Shown: positions 1-8,819, counted from the stretch's first letter. The stretch: 36,688 nucleotides of DNA from SAR324 cluster bacterium (GCA_022574555.1 JACZRV010000028.1:1-36688); one strand, 5' to 3'. The notes: generated by a model not told the origin, from the sequence alone. Program-made: numbers and translations.

Positions 1-1
1 A

Positions 2-136
2 AATAATATAAGTATAGATGATCTAGATGATGAGGATCAGCAACCGCTGCTGGGTCTAGTTAATAATCTGGAACAAGCTATAATCATAACTTATGCTAAA
101 CATGATTATATTTGGGACTGGGAAAATATAATCTAA
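2..136 (+). CDS. C-terminal end of an unknown acidic protein (cut by window edge)
   Basis: An open frame enters from the left edge and runs 44 codons to a TAA. It is rich in Asp and Glu at the start (SIDDLDDEDQQ) and ends in an aromatic stretch (HDYIWDWENII). No family is recognised. It is AT-rich like the neighbouring minus-strand genes and converges on the gene ending at 152, so it probably belongs to the same acquired block. An open frame of this length is only modest evidence in AT-rich DNA, and the start lies outside the window. Confidence 0.45.
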   Translation, partial: NNISIDDLDDEDQQPLLGLVNNLEQAIIITYAKHDYIWDWENII

Positions 137-151
137 AAACTGTTTCGATTA

Positions 152-847
152 CTAGATGTCCGGAGGAAATCCATGATTAATAATTTCATGGCTATCTAGA
201 AAATCAATTAGTTTATCTCCAGTTAGAGAATAAGTTACTTCAACTGCCTGTTTAGTGATGAAATATTCTGGTTCTGGTCCGACAGGTAATTCCTCCATTT
301 GGCCTTCTCCAGTATAAACATCACCAGAATCATATAATTCAGTTTCCCAGAACTTGAGTCTTTCTCCTGCAAGATTAGTCATCTCTTGTGTTTCAACATA
401 ATCTCCCACTTTGTAAATAGGGGCGTCTATCTCAACATCAATAATATTTTTATTGCTCGTCAGGATATTTTATATCCCCGATTTCTCAACTCCAGAATAC
501 ATTCTACTAGCACTTTTCAGTGCATTAACATTCTCTCTGTTTTGTATGAAAATCGACTTCAAAGTTTTTGGAGTTAAAGTAAATGCTCCATTTTTCGACT
601 CAATATATTCGTTAAGGTTTGGATCTATCGCATACTTATAATGAGTATTCCCTATCAGCGCACCGTTTTTGTTCTCAAGTTTTATCAGGCTATTTCCGCA
701 ATAGTATATGTTTAGATAATTGTTCCGAATACCAACAAACAATTCTGGATCAGTAATAAGGCTCTTCCACCAGCCTCCTGCCTTATACTCATCATTGAGT
801 GCTGAGACAAAATCGGAATTTAGTCCTTTGCTAAAATTTCCAGCCAT
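152..847 (-). pseudogene. Unknown 231-codon gene interrupted by an in-frame TAA
   Basis: Translation from the ATG at 847 is preceded by a good ribosome site (GAGAGGA about 7 nt upstream). It runs 125 codons to a TAA at 470-472, then continues in the same frame with no further stop to 152. The part before the stop contains DPELFVGIRNNYLNIYY and GNSLIKLENKNGALIG; the part after contains DAPIYKVGDYVETQ and SHEIINHGFPPDI. I do not recognise the family. Both halves have protein-like composition, so this looks like one gene with a point mutation (for example CAA to TAA) rather than two genes. It starts 14 nt after the metallo-beta-lactamase gene and is the last gene of that operon. A truncated 125-residue product could still be made. 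Confidence 0.6.
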
Positions 848-860
848 GTGATTGTCCTCT

Positions 861-2101
861 CTAGATTTCCCACCACACACCATCTTCTTTGGCTTCGACG
901 TTCTCGAACAGTTCCGGGTAACGCCCTGACTCGAAGGTATGGATGGGGATAAGTTTCTTTGCTTGGATAGCCTTCGCAAGCCTATTCAAATCGGCAACCG
1001 AGGCATGACCAGATGTATGGATGCTCGTGAGCGGAATCTTGTGGCGTTCTAGCCAATCCCGAAATGGCCTTGTGCTTTCGTCCTTCAAATACCCCTCCCA
1101 AAGCGAATATACAAGCGAGGCGCCTTCGAGGCATCCCGCCTCATCGAGGTCATCAGTCATGGAGGGACGCACCAGCATCACTGAGCGGGCCGCTTCGCTC
1201 GCCAGCCCTTTCAAATAAATTCGATTTGCCTTGTAGGGCTTAACAACTTCAAACCGTCTATCCTGTTTCACTCTCCTTTTCGGCAACTCGGGTAAATACA
1301 CTCGCACGTCATCCCACGTCCCCTGTGGGATATTGGGATTCCCAGTCGCCTTGAGTATCTCGGCTGTATAAAGATCAATGATCAATTGCCTACCTGTCTG
1401 CTTACAGGCTCGGTAAACCGTCACGAGCCGGTCGATGTTCTGTCCCGAACTCCAAACGAGAACCATCACCTTGCTCTCATTGAAGTGCTGGACAAATCCT
1501 GTTTCTAGATCGCTCTCGGTCTGGGTCTCTTCATCGCTATCTGCCCTATCAATCGTGGTGCCTTCCATCAACAACACATCCACACCCGTTGGAGGGTCTC
1601 GAAGAAGGCGCTCAAACAGTTTTCCCTTTCGACCGTGAGCCCGAAAATCTCCCGTGTAGAACAGCTTGCGGTTGCCGGATGAAACCAACAGTGAGTAGGC
1701 ATCATAGGCCGAATGGTCTACCAGGTAGGGCGTGACCTTAAACGGGCCAATATCCAACGGCTGCCTGTCTTTGAGGGGGATCGTTCGGGCTAGCACATGA
1801 CCAGATGGGGTGAATTGGCTTGCGACACGAAGAATTCGACTGGCGGCTTCACCGATGACTATCGGAATGTCTGGTCTGAGGTATTTGACAAGGCCGTAAT
1901 GATCTTGATGGGGATGGGAAATTACCACTGCCTCCAAACTCTCATCTGTCTTCAAAAGCTACTGACGGAAGGCAATTGGTCTACCGTATCATCGGCATCA
2001 AGTGGAAGGCCCACATCCAACACGAGCCGTTTTCCATCTGACTCGATTTCGATGCAGGTTCCGCCGATCTGCTTTGTGCCCCTTTGGATGCAGACTTTCA
2101 T
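861..2101 (-). pseudogene. RNase J-like MBL/beta-CASP metallohydrolase, frameshifted
   Basis: The first part, from the ATG at 2101, begins MKVCIQRGTKQIGGTCIEIE and reads to a TGA near 1950. The rest lies in another frame from about 1955 and carries the metal motif HPHQDH, a YTGDF motif, a glycosyl-free beta-CASP-like middle region, and near the end HTSGHASVADL and LIPIHTFESGRYPELF, which match the C-terminal motifs of RNase J-type nucleases. Adding one T to the T4 run (A4 at 1954-1957 on the plus strand) restores a protein of about 413 residues. RNase J homologues are metal-dependent exo/endonucleases, and this is probably a nucleic-acid hydrolase by homology. The ATG overlaps the stop of the upstream gene (ATGA), showing translational coupling. 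The slip may be decay, a sequencing error or, less likely, programmed. Confidence 0.75.
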
Positions 2102-2596
2102 TTGGGGCCTTGAGATAATTGATTTGATACCTGGTCAATAAGGTGTATAGGCAATGCCTTCTCATCGAGGTCATTTTCGCCGTATTTTTCCACATATGAT
2201 TTTGCGTTTCGTCCAATATCGCCGTAGAAATCAAATCTATAGGAATAATTTATGTGGTCTTTGGCAATTTCCATTATCCGAAGCATCAACCACGATATGA
2301 CTCTGGCGTATTTCGTGTGAAGAACGATGTCTCCTTCACCACCAGTCCATTCTCGATCAGAAGTAATGATGACACCCGCCCCACCCCAGTTAGAAATATC
2401 GTTTTCTTTTTATATTTTCTCTAGATTGTAGTGTTCATTCTCAATTTCTGATCGGAAATCATCCAATTTACCGAGAATATTTTCCATGTTGGGCACAAGT
2501 ATTTCGTCGGATTTTAAGGCCTTTAGGCTCACCACAAATGTGTAAGTCTAACGTATCAGGAACGCCAGCTGAGCAGACTATTGCTCCTAATCCCAT
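2098..2596 (-). pseudogene. Unknown protein of about 165 codons with a frameshift and an in-frame TAA
   Basis: The ATG at 2596 overlaps the end of the 53-residue gene. The first frame reads MGLGAIVCSAGVPDTLDLHI and then GEPKGLK. Removing one base from the run at 2512-2515 joins it to SDEILVPNMENILGKLDDFR. That frame hits a TAA near 2411 and continues without another stop through NWGGAGVIITSDREWTGGEG and YRFDFYGDIGRNAKSYVEKY to 2098. I do not recognise the family. The stop overlaps the start of the metallo-beta-lactamase gene by four bases, which supports one ancestral gene in this operon. Two independent lesions make a functional full-length product unlikely. Confidence 0.5.
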
Positions 2597-2748
2597 TCAT
2601 TCGGATCGGATAATTCCTCTAACAAATTAAAGGACTCTTCCCTCTTGTTCTTGAATAATTTTTCCATGATATCGAAATCGCTCTCTGATTTTCTAAAATC
2701 ATGGATAAGATTTTTGAATACGATATTTCTCTCTTTGCCGGAAATCAT
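2587..2748 (-). CDS. Small 53-residue charged protein, first gene of the MBL operon
   Basis: This short gene starts at the ATG at 2748 after a strong ribosome site (AGGAG, 8 nt before the start) and ends in TAG. The product begins MISGKERNIVFKNLIHDF, is rich in Lys, Glu, Asp and Phe, and is probably entirely helical. No family is recognised. Its stop overlaps the start of the next gene at 2596, giving a tightly packed four-gene set. It is the only member of the set without a visible lesion. Only about 40 bases separate it from the IS630 remnant, so the original promoter may have been lost. Confidence 0.55.
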   Translation of the reverse strand: MISGKERNIVFKNLIHDFRKSESDFDIMEKLFKNKREESFNLLEELSDPNEWD

Positions 2749-2798
2749 CTTGTTTTCTCCTGAGAATAATGCTGCGCACGGGCACCATATACTTGTGC

Positions 2799-3149
2799 TT
2801 TCTCAAACTCATTTGTGATAACTACGGCACCCATAAAACACCAGCCATGCGTCGTTGGTTTGCCAAACATTCTCGTTACCATGTCCATTTCACCCCCACC
2901 AGTGCCTCATGGCTCAATCAGGTGGAGCGATGGTTTGCCCTGCTGTCCACGCACGCCATCAAGAGGGGCACCCACCGCAGCACCATCGCCCTGGAAAAGG
3001 CGATCAGGGAATTCATCGAGGTCAGCAACGAGAATCCAAAACCTTATGTCTGGACAAAATCCGCCGATGAAATCCTCGACAGCATCGCCCGTTTTTGCAT
3101 TCGGACGCTCACGGAGCATACTGGCAAGAGTTTAGCAACGTATTTCTGA
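2799..3149 (+). pseudogene. IS630-family transposase, C-terminal remnant
   Basis: The readable part covers the second half of a DDE transposase of the IS630/Tc1 type. It has the second catalytic Asp in CDNYGTHKTP, the block HFTPTSASWLNQVERWF with the catalytic Glu, and a typical C-terminal end to the stop at 3147-3149. The N-terminal DNA-binding half and the first catalytic Asp are missing. An ATG at 2769 is open in frame but has no ribosome site, and similarity appears only from about 2800. The remnant marks the boundary between the AT-rich island on the left and the GC-rich backbone on the right. Confidence 0.85.
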
Positions 3150-3158
3150 TACAGGACA

Positions 3159-4076
3159 TTAGCCTCCCATTGCCGCCTCGCACATGCAGCGGAAGCCGAA
3201 GAGTATATGCCGGCTCCTGGCCTTGCGGTCATGTCGGGCGGCAGATCGGCAGATGCCCCCCAGGTCGTCCCAGGAACAGCCCTTGAGGATCATGCGTCCC
3301 GGCCTGCCGGGGGTAGCGGTCCACTGGAATAGGTTGCCTGCCATGTCATACAAACCGAAGGGCGAGCGGCCGGTGGGATATCGCTTCACCGGCGTCGTGC
3401 GGTATGGGCCGGTCTCTTCACTGTTGAGGCGGTGCGGCTCCCAGGCGTTGCCCCAGGGGAAGTAGCGGCCATCAGTGCCGCGGGCCGCCTTTTCCCATTC
3501 ATCCTCGGTGGGCAGCCGGCAGACTTGGTGCACATTTGCGCCCCGCCACGCGCAATAGGCTTCAGCGCTGGGCTGGCTCACCAACACCACCGGGTGCCTG
3601 CTCAGGCGTTCCGGCGGCCGGTCGGTGTGCCAAAGGTAGGGCAGCGCCTCCTCGTAGGGATGCACCAGGAATCCCTGATGCTGATATTCCGCGTCGCTGA
3701 TATAAGGCACCGGGTGACCGGTGGCCCGCACGAATTGGCCGTAGGCGTCCTGAGTGACCAGGGTCAAATCGATCCGGTAAGCCGGTAGTTCAATCTCCCG
3801 GCGCCGCTCGCGATCAAACCATTTCCATCGCCGTGCCGCAGCGCCCCCGATTTCATAGCCGAAGGCCTTCTCCGCCTCGTCACTGCCCAGCACTGCCGGG
3901 CCGCGCGGTACCAGTATGGTTTCGGCCTCGCCGGGTGCGCCCCAAATCGTGACGCCGAGCAATAGGCCGCCCCATGTCAGCAAGAGCCCCCAGGTTATTG
4001 GCAATAATCGGCGTGCCCGGGCAAGATGCGGGACCGAATCCTGCCGGGTGCGGCGATACCAGATGTGCTGTTCCAT
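3159..4076 (-). CDS. Exported formylglycine-generating enzyme (FGE/SUMF1)-fold protein
   Basis: About 305 residues from the ATG at 4076, chosen over an upstream in-frame ATG at 4145 because GAGGA sits 9 nt before it. An N-terminal hydrophobic segment (ITWGLLLTWGGLLLGVTIWG) anchors or exports the protein. The rest is the FGE-sulfatase domain, with RLPTEDEWEKAARG, YFPWGNAWEP, GLYDMAGNLFQWT and a terminal LFGFRCMCEA. Family members range from true Cys-to-formylglycine oxidases to binding or scaffold proteins. No sulfatase gene is nearby, so the substrate is unknown. The gene is divergent from the M20-like gene, with about 97 bases between the two starts that presumably hold both promoters. Confidence 0.88.
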   Translation of the reverse strand: MEQHIWYRRTRQDSVPHLARARRLLPITWGLLLTWGGLLLGVTIWGAPGEAETILVPRGPAVLGSDEAEKAFGYEIGGAAARRWKWFDRERRREIELPAYRIDLTLVTQDAYGQFVRATGHPVPYISDAEYQHQGFLVHPYEEALPYLWHTDRPPERLSRHPVVLVSQPSAEAYCAWRGANVHQVCRLPTEDEWEKAARGTDGRYFPWGNAWEPHRLNSEETGPYRTTPVKRYPTGRSPFGLYDMAGNLFQWTATPGRPGRMILKGCSWDDLGGICRSAARHDRKARSRHILFGFRCMCEAAMGG

Positions 4077-4173
4077 TTTGGGCGATCCTCTACTGGCGGG
4101 TTTGCATCGTGATCCCCAGACAGGTTCATCCGTGGTAAATGGCATGGTAAATCAAATAGGGTTGAGTTGATCA

Positions 4174-5760
4174 ATGGCCGGAAACGGAAATTTCCTCATG
4201 GACTGGTTTTCACCCGAAACCCCACACCCCAGCACCGCTCCCGAAAAAGAAGCCAGGCAGAGATCCCCAGCGCGCGTCTATTTGCTGCTCGGGCTGATCG
4301 TGGCTCTGGCGGTGACCGTATTGGCTGCGGTGATAACACTACGCACGGCAATGTACACCACGCGCCAGATCCCAGTCGCGCCGCTGCCGAAACCGCCTGA
4401 AACATTCGACGCCGGCATCGAAGTGGCACGATTGGCCCAGGTGCTCCGGTACCACACTTTCGCCCCCCGAGGGACGGTGGGGATCGACGGAGGCGCCTAC
4501 CAGGGACTTCACCGCTACCTGTACCGTGCGTTTCCCCACGTCCATGAGGAGTTGCACAGGGAAACCGTCGGCGCCTATAGCCTCTTGTATACCTGGCGCG
4601 GTCGCGAACCCGAAGCACCGCCGATCCTGCTGGCAGCTCACATCGACGTCCACCCGCTTTCGGCCGCTGAGGCAATGGCCTGGAGCCATCCCCCATTCGC
4701 GGGCCACATCGCCCAGGATTCCATTTGGGGCCGCGGTGCAAGGGGCGGAAAGGCCGCCGCCACAGCTATTCTGGCGGCGGTGGAGGCGCTATTGGTGCGC
4801 GGATTTCGGCCCAAGGTCACGATACTGCTGGCTTTTTCCCATGACGGCCAATCCGGTGGGGCCAATGGTACGGCTGGTATTGTCCGCCGTCTTCAATCAC
4901 GTGAAATAAATCCCGATTTCGTGCTGGCGCCGGGCACTGCCGTAATTGAGAGCCTGCCGACCTTTTTGCAGCGGCCGATCGCTCTTGTGGGGATCGCCGA
5001 GAAAGGGGCCCTGGAAATGGAACTGGTCGCCAGGGGCGAAACCACCGAAGCCGCCGAATCCAGGTTGGCCCTGGCCATGGAACGGATGCTGGCGCGCAGC
5101 TTTCCGGCCGAAATATCGGGTGCGGCGCGCACCCTGCTGGACTACGTGGGTCCCGAGTTGGATCGCACAGCCCGTGCGGTACTGGCCAACCTTTGGCTCA
5201 CCGCCCCTTGGGTGGCCAACCAGCTAGGGCGCGATCCCGCAACTCAGCCCCTTGTGCGTACCATCTTGACCCAGGAGGCGTTGAACCCTGCGGCGCCGCA
5301 CCTGGCTCTGATTTATGGGACGGAGCCACTGCTGGAGTCGGCGTACAGCGCCATTCGGATTTCCATCGCCCCCGGCGAAACAGTATCGGGTACTGAGCAC
5401 GATCTGCATGCGATCGTGCGCGATCCATGGATAGCCCTGCGGCCACGGCCACGATCCGCCTATGAACCTACGTTGCCGGGCCACTTGGCGAACCCTGCGC
5501 ATGCGGGATTCGCCGCGATCGCCCGTGCCATTCGCTCGGTTTTTCCGGAAGCCGTGGTAGCCCCAGGGCCGGTGCCATGGACCACGTCTGCTCGCCATTA
5601 CGAGGAACTCACAGCCAACGTCTTTCGCTTCTTGCCGCTGACGGTGGCGCCGGACGCCCCGTTTCGTGCGAACGGAACCGATGAGCGAATCGCGACTGAC
5701 GACTACCTGCGGATGGTGCGGTTTTATGGCAATCTGATTCGGGGTCTGAATCGTTATTAA
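4174..5760 (+). CDS. Membrane-anchored M20-family peptidase homologue, probably catalytically dead
   Basis: A 528-residue protein with one N-terminal membrane segment (about residues 34-56, VYLLLGLIVALAVTVLAAV), then an M20 fold resembling PM20D1/carboxypeptidase S. The first metal motif survives as AHIDVHP (His156, Asp158) with WSHPPFAGHI after it. Other key positions are lost: the bridging Asp motif, normally DDK, reads GGK (Gly191-Gly192); the catalytic/ligand pair EE reads Gly225-Gln226 in SHDGQSGG; and the C-terminal ligand His of HGxNER is Asn500 in NGTDERI. The frame is intact, so the protein is probably expressed as a pseudoenzyme with a binding or structural role. It lies 50 bases upstream of the beta-helix gene and probably shares a transcript with it. 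Confidence 0.85.
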   Translation: MAGNGNFLMDWFSPETPHPSTAPEKEARQRSPARVYLLLGLIVALAVTVLAAVITLRTAMYTTRQIPVAPLPKPPETFDAGIEVARLAQVLRYHTFAPRGTVGIDGGAYQGLHRYLYRAFPHVHEELHRETVGAYSLLYTWRGREPEAPPILLAAHIDVHPLSAAEAMAWSHPPFAGHIAQDSIWGRGARGGKAAATAILAAVEALLVRGFRPKVTILLAFSHDGQSGGANGTAGIVRRLQSREINPDFVLAPGTAVIESLPTFLQRPIALVGIAEKGALEMELVARGETTEAAESRLALAMERMLARSFPAEISGAARTLLDYVGPELDRTARAVLANLWLTAPWVANQLGRDPATQPLVRTILTQEALNPAAPHLALIYGTEPLLESAYSAIRISIAPGETVSGTEHDLHAIVRDPWIALRPRPRSAYEPTLPGHLANPAHAGFAAIARAIRSVFPEAVVAPGPVPWTTSARHYEELTANVFRFLPLTVAPDAPFRANGTDERIATDDYLRMVRFYGNLIRGLNRY

Positions 5761-5810
5761 ATGGCCGATCGCCCTGCGGCGTATATCGGCCCGCGATCTA
5801 AATACTGGAA

Positions 5811-7142
5811 ATGACTGCTTTGACCGATGCCAAGCATTCGCCAACCGCCGTGGATGCCCTGGGTAGGCGTGGCGTAATATTGCCCCGCCCAGAGCTGGTG
5901 GTAATTGGCCCGGAAGTGGCGCTCGACCGGATCGCGGCGGGGGCCGTGCTGCATCCCTTCACTCAGCTACGCGGCGAGCGGACTAACATCGGCGCCGGAG
6001 CGGTGATCGGCGAAGGCGGCCCCGCCATGCTGGAAGACTGCTGGGTGAGCGCTGGCGCGCGGATCGGCACCATGGGGCCGGTGACCCTGCGCCGCGTGAC
6101 AGTGGGGCCGGGCACCGTGTTGGGCTCAGGAGCAGCCGAGGACGCGGTCTTTATCGGCAAAGAGGTGGACGACCCGGCCATCTCGTGCGGCATGGGATTT
6201 CGCGTCCGCAAGGGCTCCCTCTACGAGGAGGACGCCTCCAGTGCCCAGCACACCGACACCAAGATGACCGTCCTTTTTCCCTGGGTCACCCTGGGATCCA
6301 ATGTCAATTGGTGCGACCTGCTCATGGCCGGCGGCAGCGGTCCCGAGCTGGGCAACTTCAGCGAGGTGGGTAGCGGCGCGGTACATTTCAATTTTACCCC
6401 ACGGGGAGACAAGGCCACCGCATCGCTGCTGGGCACCGTGAGTGAGGGGGTCTTCCTGGTGGCGCAGGCGATATTCATCGGCGGCAACGCCAGCCTGATC
6501 GGCCCGGCCCAGGCGGCGTTCGGCACAGTGACCGCCGCGGGCCGGCGTTTTTCAGGACCCCTGCAGCCGGGGCTCCACGCGGGCGAGGCCCCTGCGGTGC
6601 CCGAGGCCCTGCGGCCCTTCGATCCGGCGATCTATGGCTCGATCAAGCGTGTCTATGAAAGCCAGGTGCGCTTCATCGGAGAGTTGGCCGCACTGGATGC
6701 CTGGTACGGTCAGGCACGGGCGCTTTTGGCCCAGGGCGATGCGGTCCTTGAAGCGGTTTACGCGGCGGGACGGAGCATGGTGAGGATGAACATCATGGAG
6801 CGCATTGCCCAGCTCGGTGGAATGGCCAAGCGCATGGATCGATCCTCGGCCCGCATCGAGCGGAACAACCCAACAGATCGGCGGATCGCTCAGCAGCGGG
6901 CCCTGTTTGAGGCATGGTCTGGCATCGAAGTCCACTTGCAGGACTTCGCCGCCGCCCAGGAGGACATGCCTGACGCGTTGCGTCATGGATTGGAATCTTC
7001 CGCCGCGCGCCATGGACGCATTTACACACGGGTGATCCGGGGTCTGGACGCCGAGGCCATCGACGAGGGGCGGGCGTGGCTGGCAGGAATCGCTATCCGC
7101 CTCGCCACCGAAGACCTGCTGGCCCGGGTGCCGTCCCTGTGA
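5811..7142 (+). CDS. Left-handed beta-helix protein (GlmU C-terminal-like/UDP-GlcNAc pyrophosphorylase-like)
   Basis: A 443-residue cytoplasmic protein. Residues about 20-240 show hexapeptide-type repeats (IGPEVALDRI, IGAGAVIGEG, VGPGTVLGSG) and conserved blocks HTDTKMTVLFPWVTLGSNVN and HFNFTPRGDKATASLLG. The C-terminal 190 residues are helical. Proteins with these blocks are usually annotated as UDP-N-acetylglucosamine pyrophosphorylase-like or acyltransferase-like, but no nucleotidyltransferase domain is present. A sugar-nucleotide role is inference. Its stop overlaps the next start (GTGA), so the two are translationally coupled. Confidence 0.72.
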   Translation: MTALTDAKHSPTAVDALGRRGVILPRPELVVIGPEVALDRIAAGAVLHPFTQLRGERTNIGAGAVIGEGGPAMLEDCWVSAGARIGTMGPVTLRRVTVGPGTVLGSGAAEDAVFIGKEVDDPAISCGMGFRVRKGSLYEEDASSAQHTDTKMTVLFPWVTLGSNVNWCDLLMAGGSGPELGNFSEVGSGAVHFNFTPRGDKATASLLGTVSEGVFLVAQAIFIGGNASLIGPAQAAFGTVTAAGRRFSGPLQPGLHAGEAPAVPEALRPFDPAIYGSIKRVYESQVRFIGELAALDAWYGQARALLAQGDAVLEAVYAAGRSMVRMNIMERIAQLGGMAKRMDRSSARIERNNPTDRRIAQQRALFEAWSGIEVHLQDFAAAQEDMPDALRHGLESSAARHGRIYTRVIRGLDAEAIDEGRAWLAGIAIRLATEDLLARVPSL

Positions 7143-7993
7143 GCACCTTGCCGTGCCGCTTGGTGCTCTTCCTGTTCGTGTTGGCCGCGGCGTTGTTCCT
7201 GCTCTGCCAGCCCGTTCCGGCCGCCGAAGAAGAACGGCTGGGTTTAGACTCGTCGGTGCTTTGGAACTACGCCGAGTCTCTGTTCGGCGATGGGGAATAC
7301 TACCGGGCGGTGACGGAATACAAGCGTCTCGTTCATTTCTTTCCGGCCGGCCCCCACGCCCAGGATGCCCGCCTCCGCATCGGGTTGGCTTACTTGCGCG
7401 GCCGCGAGCCCGATCGCGCCGTGGCCCATTACGCCGGGTTGCTGGAAACCACCGAGTTGCAGGACAGGAACGACGACCTGCACTATTTGCTGGGCCTGAG
7501 CCGGTTGGAGCGCGACCGAGGGCGGCCTTATCCGTTAAGGCTGGAAGGCATCGAGGAAGCCCTGGCCGATTTCCGGGCGATTTCCCCCCAATGGCCTGAC
7601 CGGCAACGGGTAGCGGATTTCGCCGAGACCATCGAGCATCCGCCCGAGCTACCAGAAAAGTCGCCGTTGCTGGCCGGGAGCCTGTCCGCGGTCATTCCTG
7701 GTACGGGCAGCTTCTACGTGGAGCGTTACGCCGAAGGGGCATTGGCCCTATTCGTCAACGCCGTGCTGATCTATGCCACCGTCAATTCTCTCCAGCGGGA
7801 TCAACTGGCCGCGGCCACCGTTTTCGGGGTTTTGGCCCTGGCCTTCTATGGCGGGTCCATCTATGCGGCGGTGGGCGGCGCCCACAAGTTCAACGACCGC
7901 CATCGCAGCGAATACCTGGCCGGGCAACGCAAGCGGTTCGGCGTGCTCGTACCCGGTGGCCGCATCGGCGCGGTGTTCGAGCAGCGGTTTTAA
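7139..7993 (+). CDS. Secreted/membrane TPR protein with C-terminal membrane segments
   Basis: Starts at the GTG overlapping the previous stop. A signal peptide or anchor (residues 7-28, LVLFLFVLAAALFLLCQPVP) is followed by TPR-like helices with outer-membrane-assembly spacing (YYRAVTEYKRLVHFFPAG, DARLRIGLAYLRGREPDRAV). The C-terminal third has two hydrophobic segments, GALALFVNAVLIYATVN and AATVFGVLALAFYGGSIYAA, resembling the DUF5683-type membrane tail. Translational coupling to the beta-helix gene suggests a joint role at the envelope, but the function is unknown. It converges on the hydrolase gene ending at 8013. Confidence 0.7.
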   Translation: MSTLPCRLVLFLFVLAAALFLLCQPVPAAEEERLGLDSSVLWNYAESLFGDGEYYRAVTEYKRLVHFFPAGPHAQDARLRIGLAYLRGREPDRAVAHYAGLLETTELQDRNDDLHYLLGLSRLERDRGRPYPLRLEGIEEALADFRAISPQWPDRQRVADFAETIEHPPELPEKSPLLAGSLSAVIPGTGSFYVERYAEGALALFVNAVLIYATVNSLQRDQLAAATVFGVLALAFYGGSIYAAVGGAHKFNDRHRSEYLAGQRKRFGVLVPGGRIGAVFEQRF

Positions 7994-8012
7994 TTCGTGG
8001 CCCGCAAGGCGT

Positions 8013-8702
8013 TCAATATCCCATGGCCGCCAGGAAGGCGCTCTTGTTAGGAAACCGGACGTAAGGGTTGTGGGCCTTTTCCGCGCCGATGGTCGTGGAT
8101 TTCTGCGGCGGCGTATAATTGTGCCCGGGAAACACGATCGTCTCCTCATCGAGCTTCATCAGTTTCTGCGTCAGGCTGAAGTAGAGATCCTCCGGACTGC
8201 TGCCCGGCAGATCGCACCGTCCGCAGGCGCCGATGAACAAGGTATCGCCCGAAACCAGCCGGTCCGACAATTTGAAACATTGGGAACCGGGTGTGTGCCC
8301 CGGAGTGTGGATGAATTGGATCGTGGTCGATCCCAGGTCGATGCTTGTGTGCTCGTCGGTGGAGACGATTTCCGATGACGGAATGGATTTGAAGTAAGGC
8401 ACCTCTGACTTATGCACATAGACCTTGGCCTTGCATAGATCCAGCAGTTCGGCGACGCCCTCGATGCTCTGCCCCCCGAACTCCCCGCCCACATGGTCCG
8501 GATGGGTATGGGTCACCAGGATCTTCGTGATCCGCAAGTCATCTTCTTCGGCTATTTTCACCAGATCCCGAACCTGCCATGCCGGATCGATGATGGCCGC
8601 CTCGCGAGTGGCTTTCGACCCGATGATATAAACGAAATTGGCCATCGGGCCGATTTCGATTTGCCGGAAAATCAAGTCGTCGTTCAAGGTCATGTCAGCC
8701 AT
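8013..8702 (-). CDS. Metallo-beta-lactamase-fold hydrolase, persulfide dioxygenase (ETHE1)/glyoxalase II-like
   Basis: About 229 residues from the ATG at 8702; an ATG at 8693 is an alternative, and an upstream frame to 8780 lacks family-like sequence. Metal motifs are THTHPDHVGG, HTPGHTPGSQ, SGDTLF and FPGHNY. The segment FIGACGRCDLPGSSPEDLY matches the ETHE1/glyoxalase II group. Such enzymes act on glutathione persulfide (sulfite formation) or lactoyl-glutathione. The sequence alone does not settle which. A rhodanese lies about 10 kb away, but there is no operon link. The protein is cytoplasmic, with no signal peptide. Confidence 0.85.
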   Translation of the reverse strand: MADMTLNDDLIFRQIEIGPMANFVYIIGSKATREAAIIDPAWQVRDLVKIAEEDDLRITKILVTHTHPDHVGGEFGGQSIEGVAELLDLCKAKVYVHKSEVPYFKSIPSSEIVSTDEHTSIDLGSTTIQFIHTPGHTPGSQCFKLSDRLVSGDTLFIGACGRCDLPGSSPEDLYFSLTQKLMKLDEETIVFPGHNYTPPQKSTTIGAEKAHNPYVRFPNKSAFLAAMGY

Positions 8703-8779
8703 ATTTGTTCGGAGTCCTATCCCTGAGTATAAACCATCACTTCCTGGATCGCATCTCAAACCAGGATCATGGCCGATCA

Positions 8780-8819
8780 ACTTCCGGTTTGCGGTAAAAT
8801 ATGCGACAAACGCGGAAGT
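8780..8819. promoter_or_regulatory. Imperfect inverted repeat between the hydrolase and methylase genes
   Basis: ACTTCCG and GTTTG on the left are mirrored by CAAAC and CGGAAGT on the right around an AT-rich centre, with a small bulge. It lies in the divergent region between the genes starting at 8702 and 8952. It could be an operator for the modification genes or a transcript hairpin. No T-run follows it, so it is not a classical terminator. Confidence 0.3.

Noticed and set aside
152..2748. Reassignment of TAA to glutamine as the reason for the in-frame stops
   Set aside because: TAA ends intact genes elsewhere in the window, for example the M20-like gene at 5760, and the same operon also has base slips that recoding would not explain.
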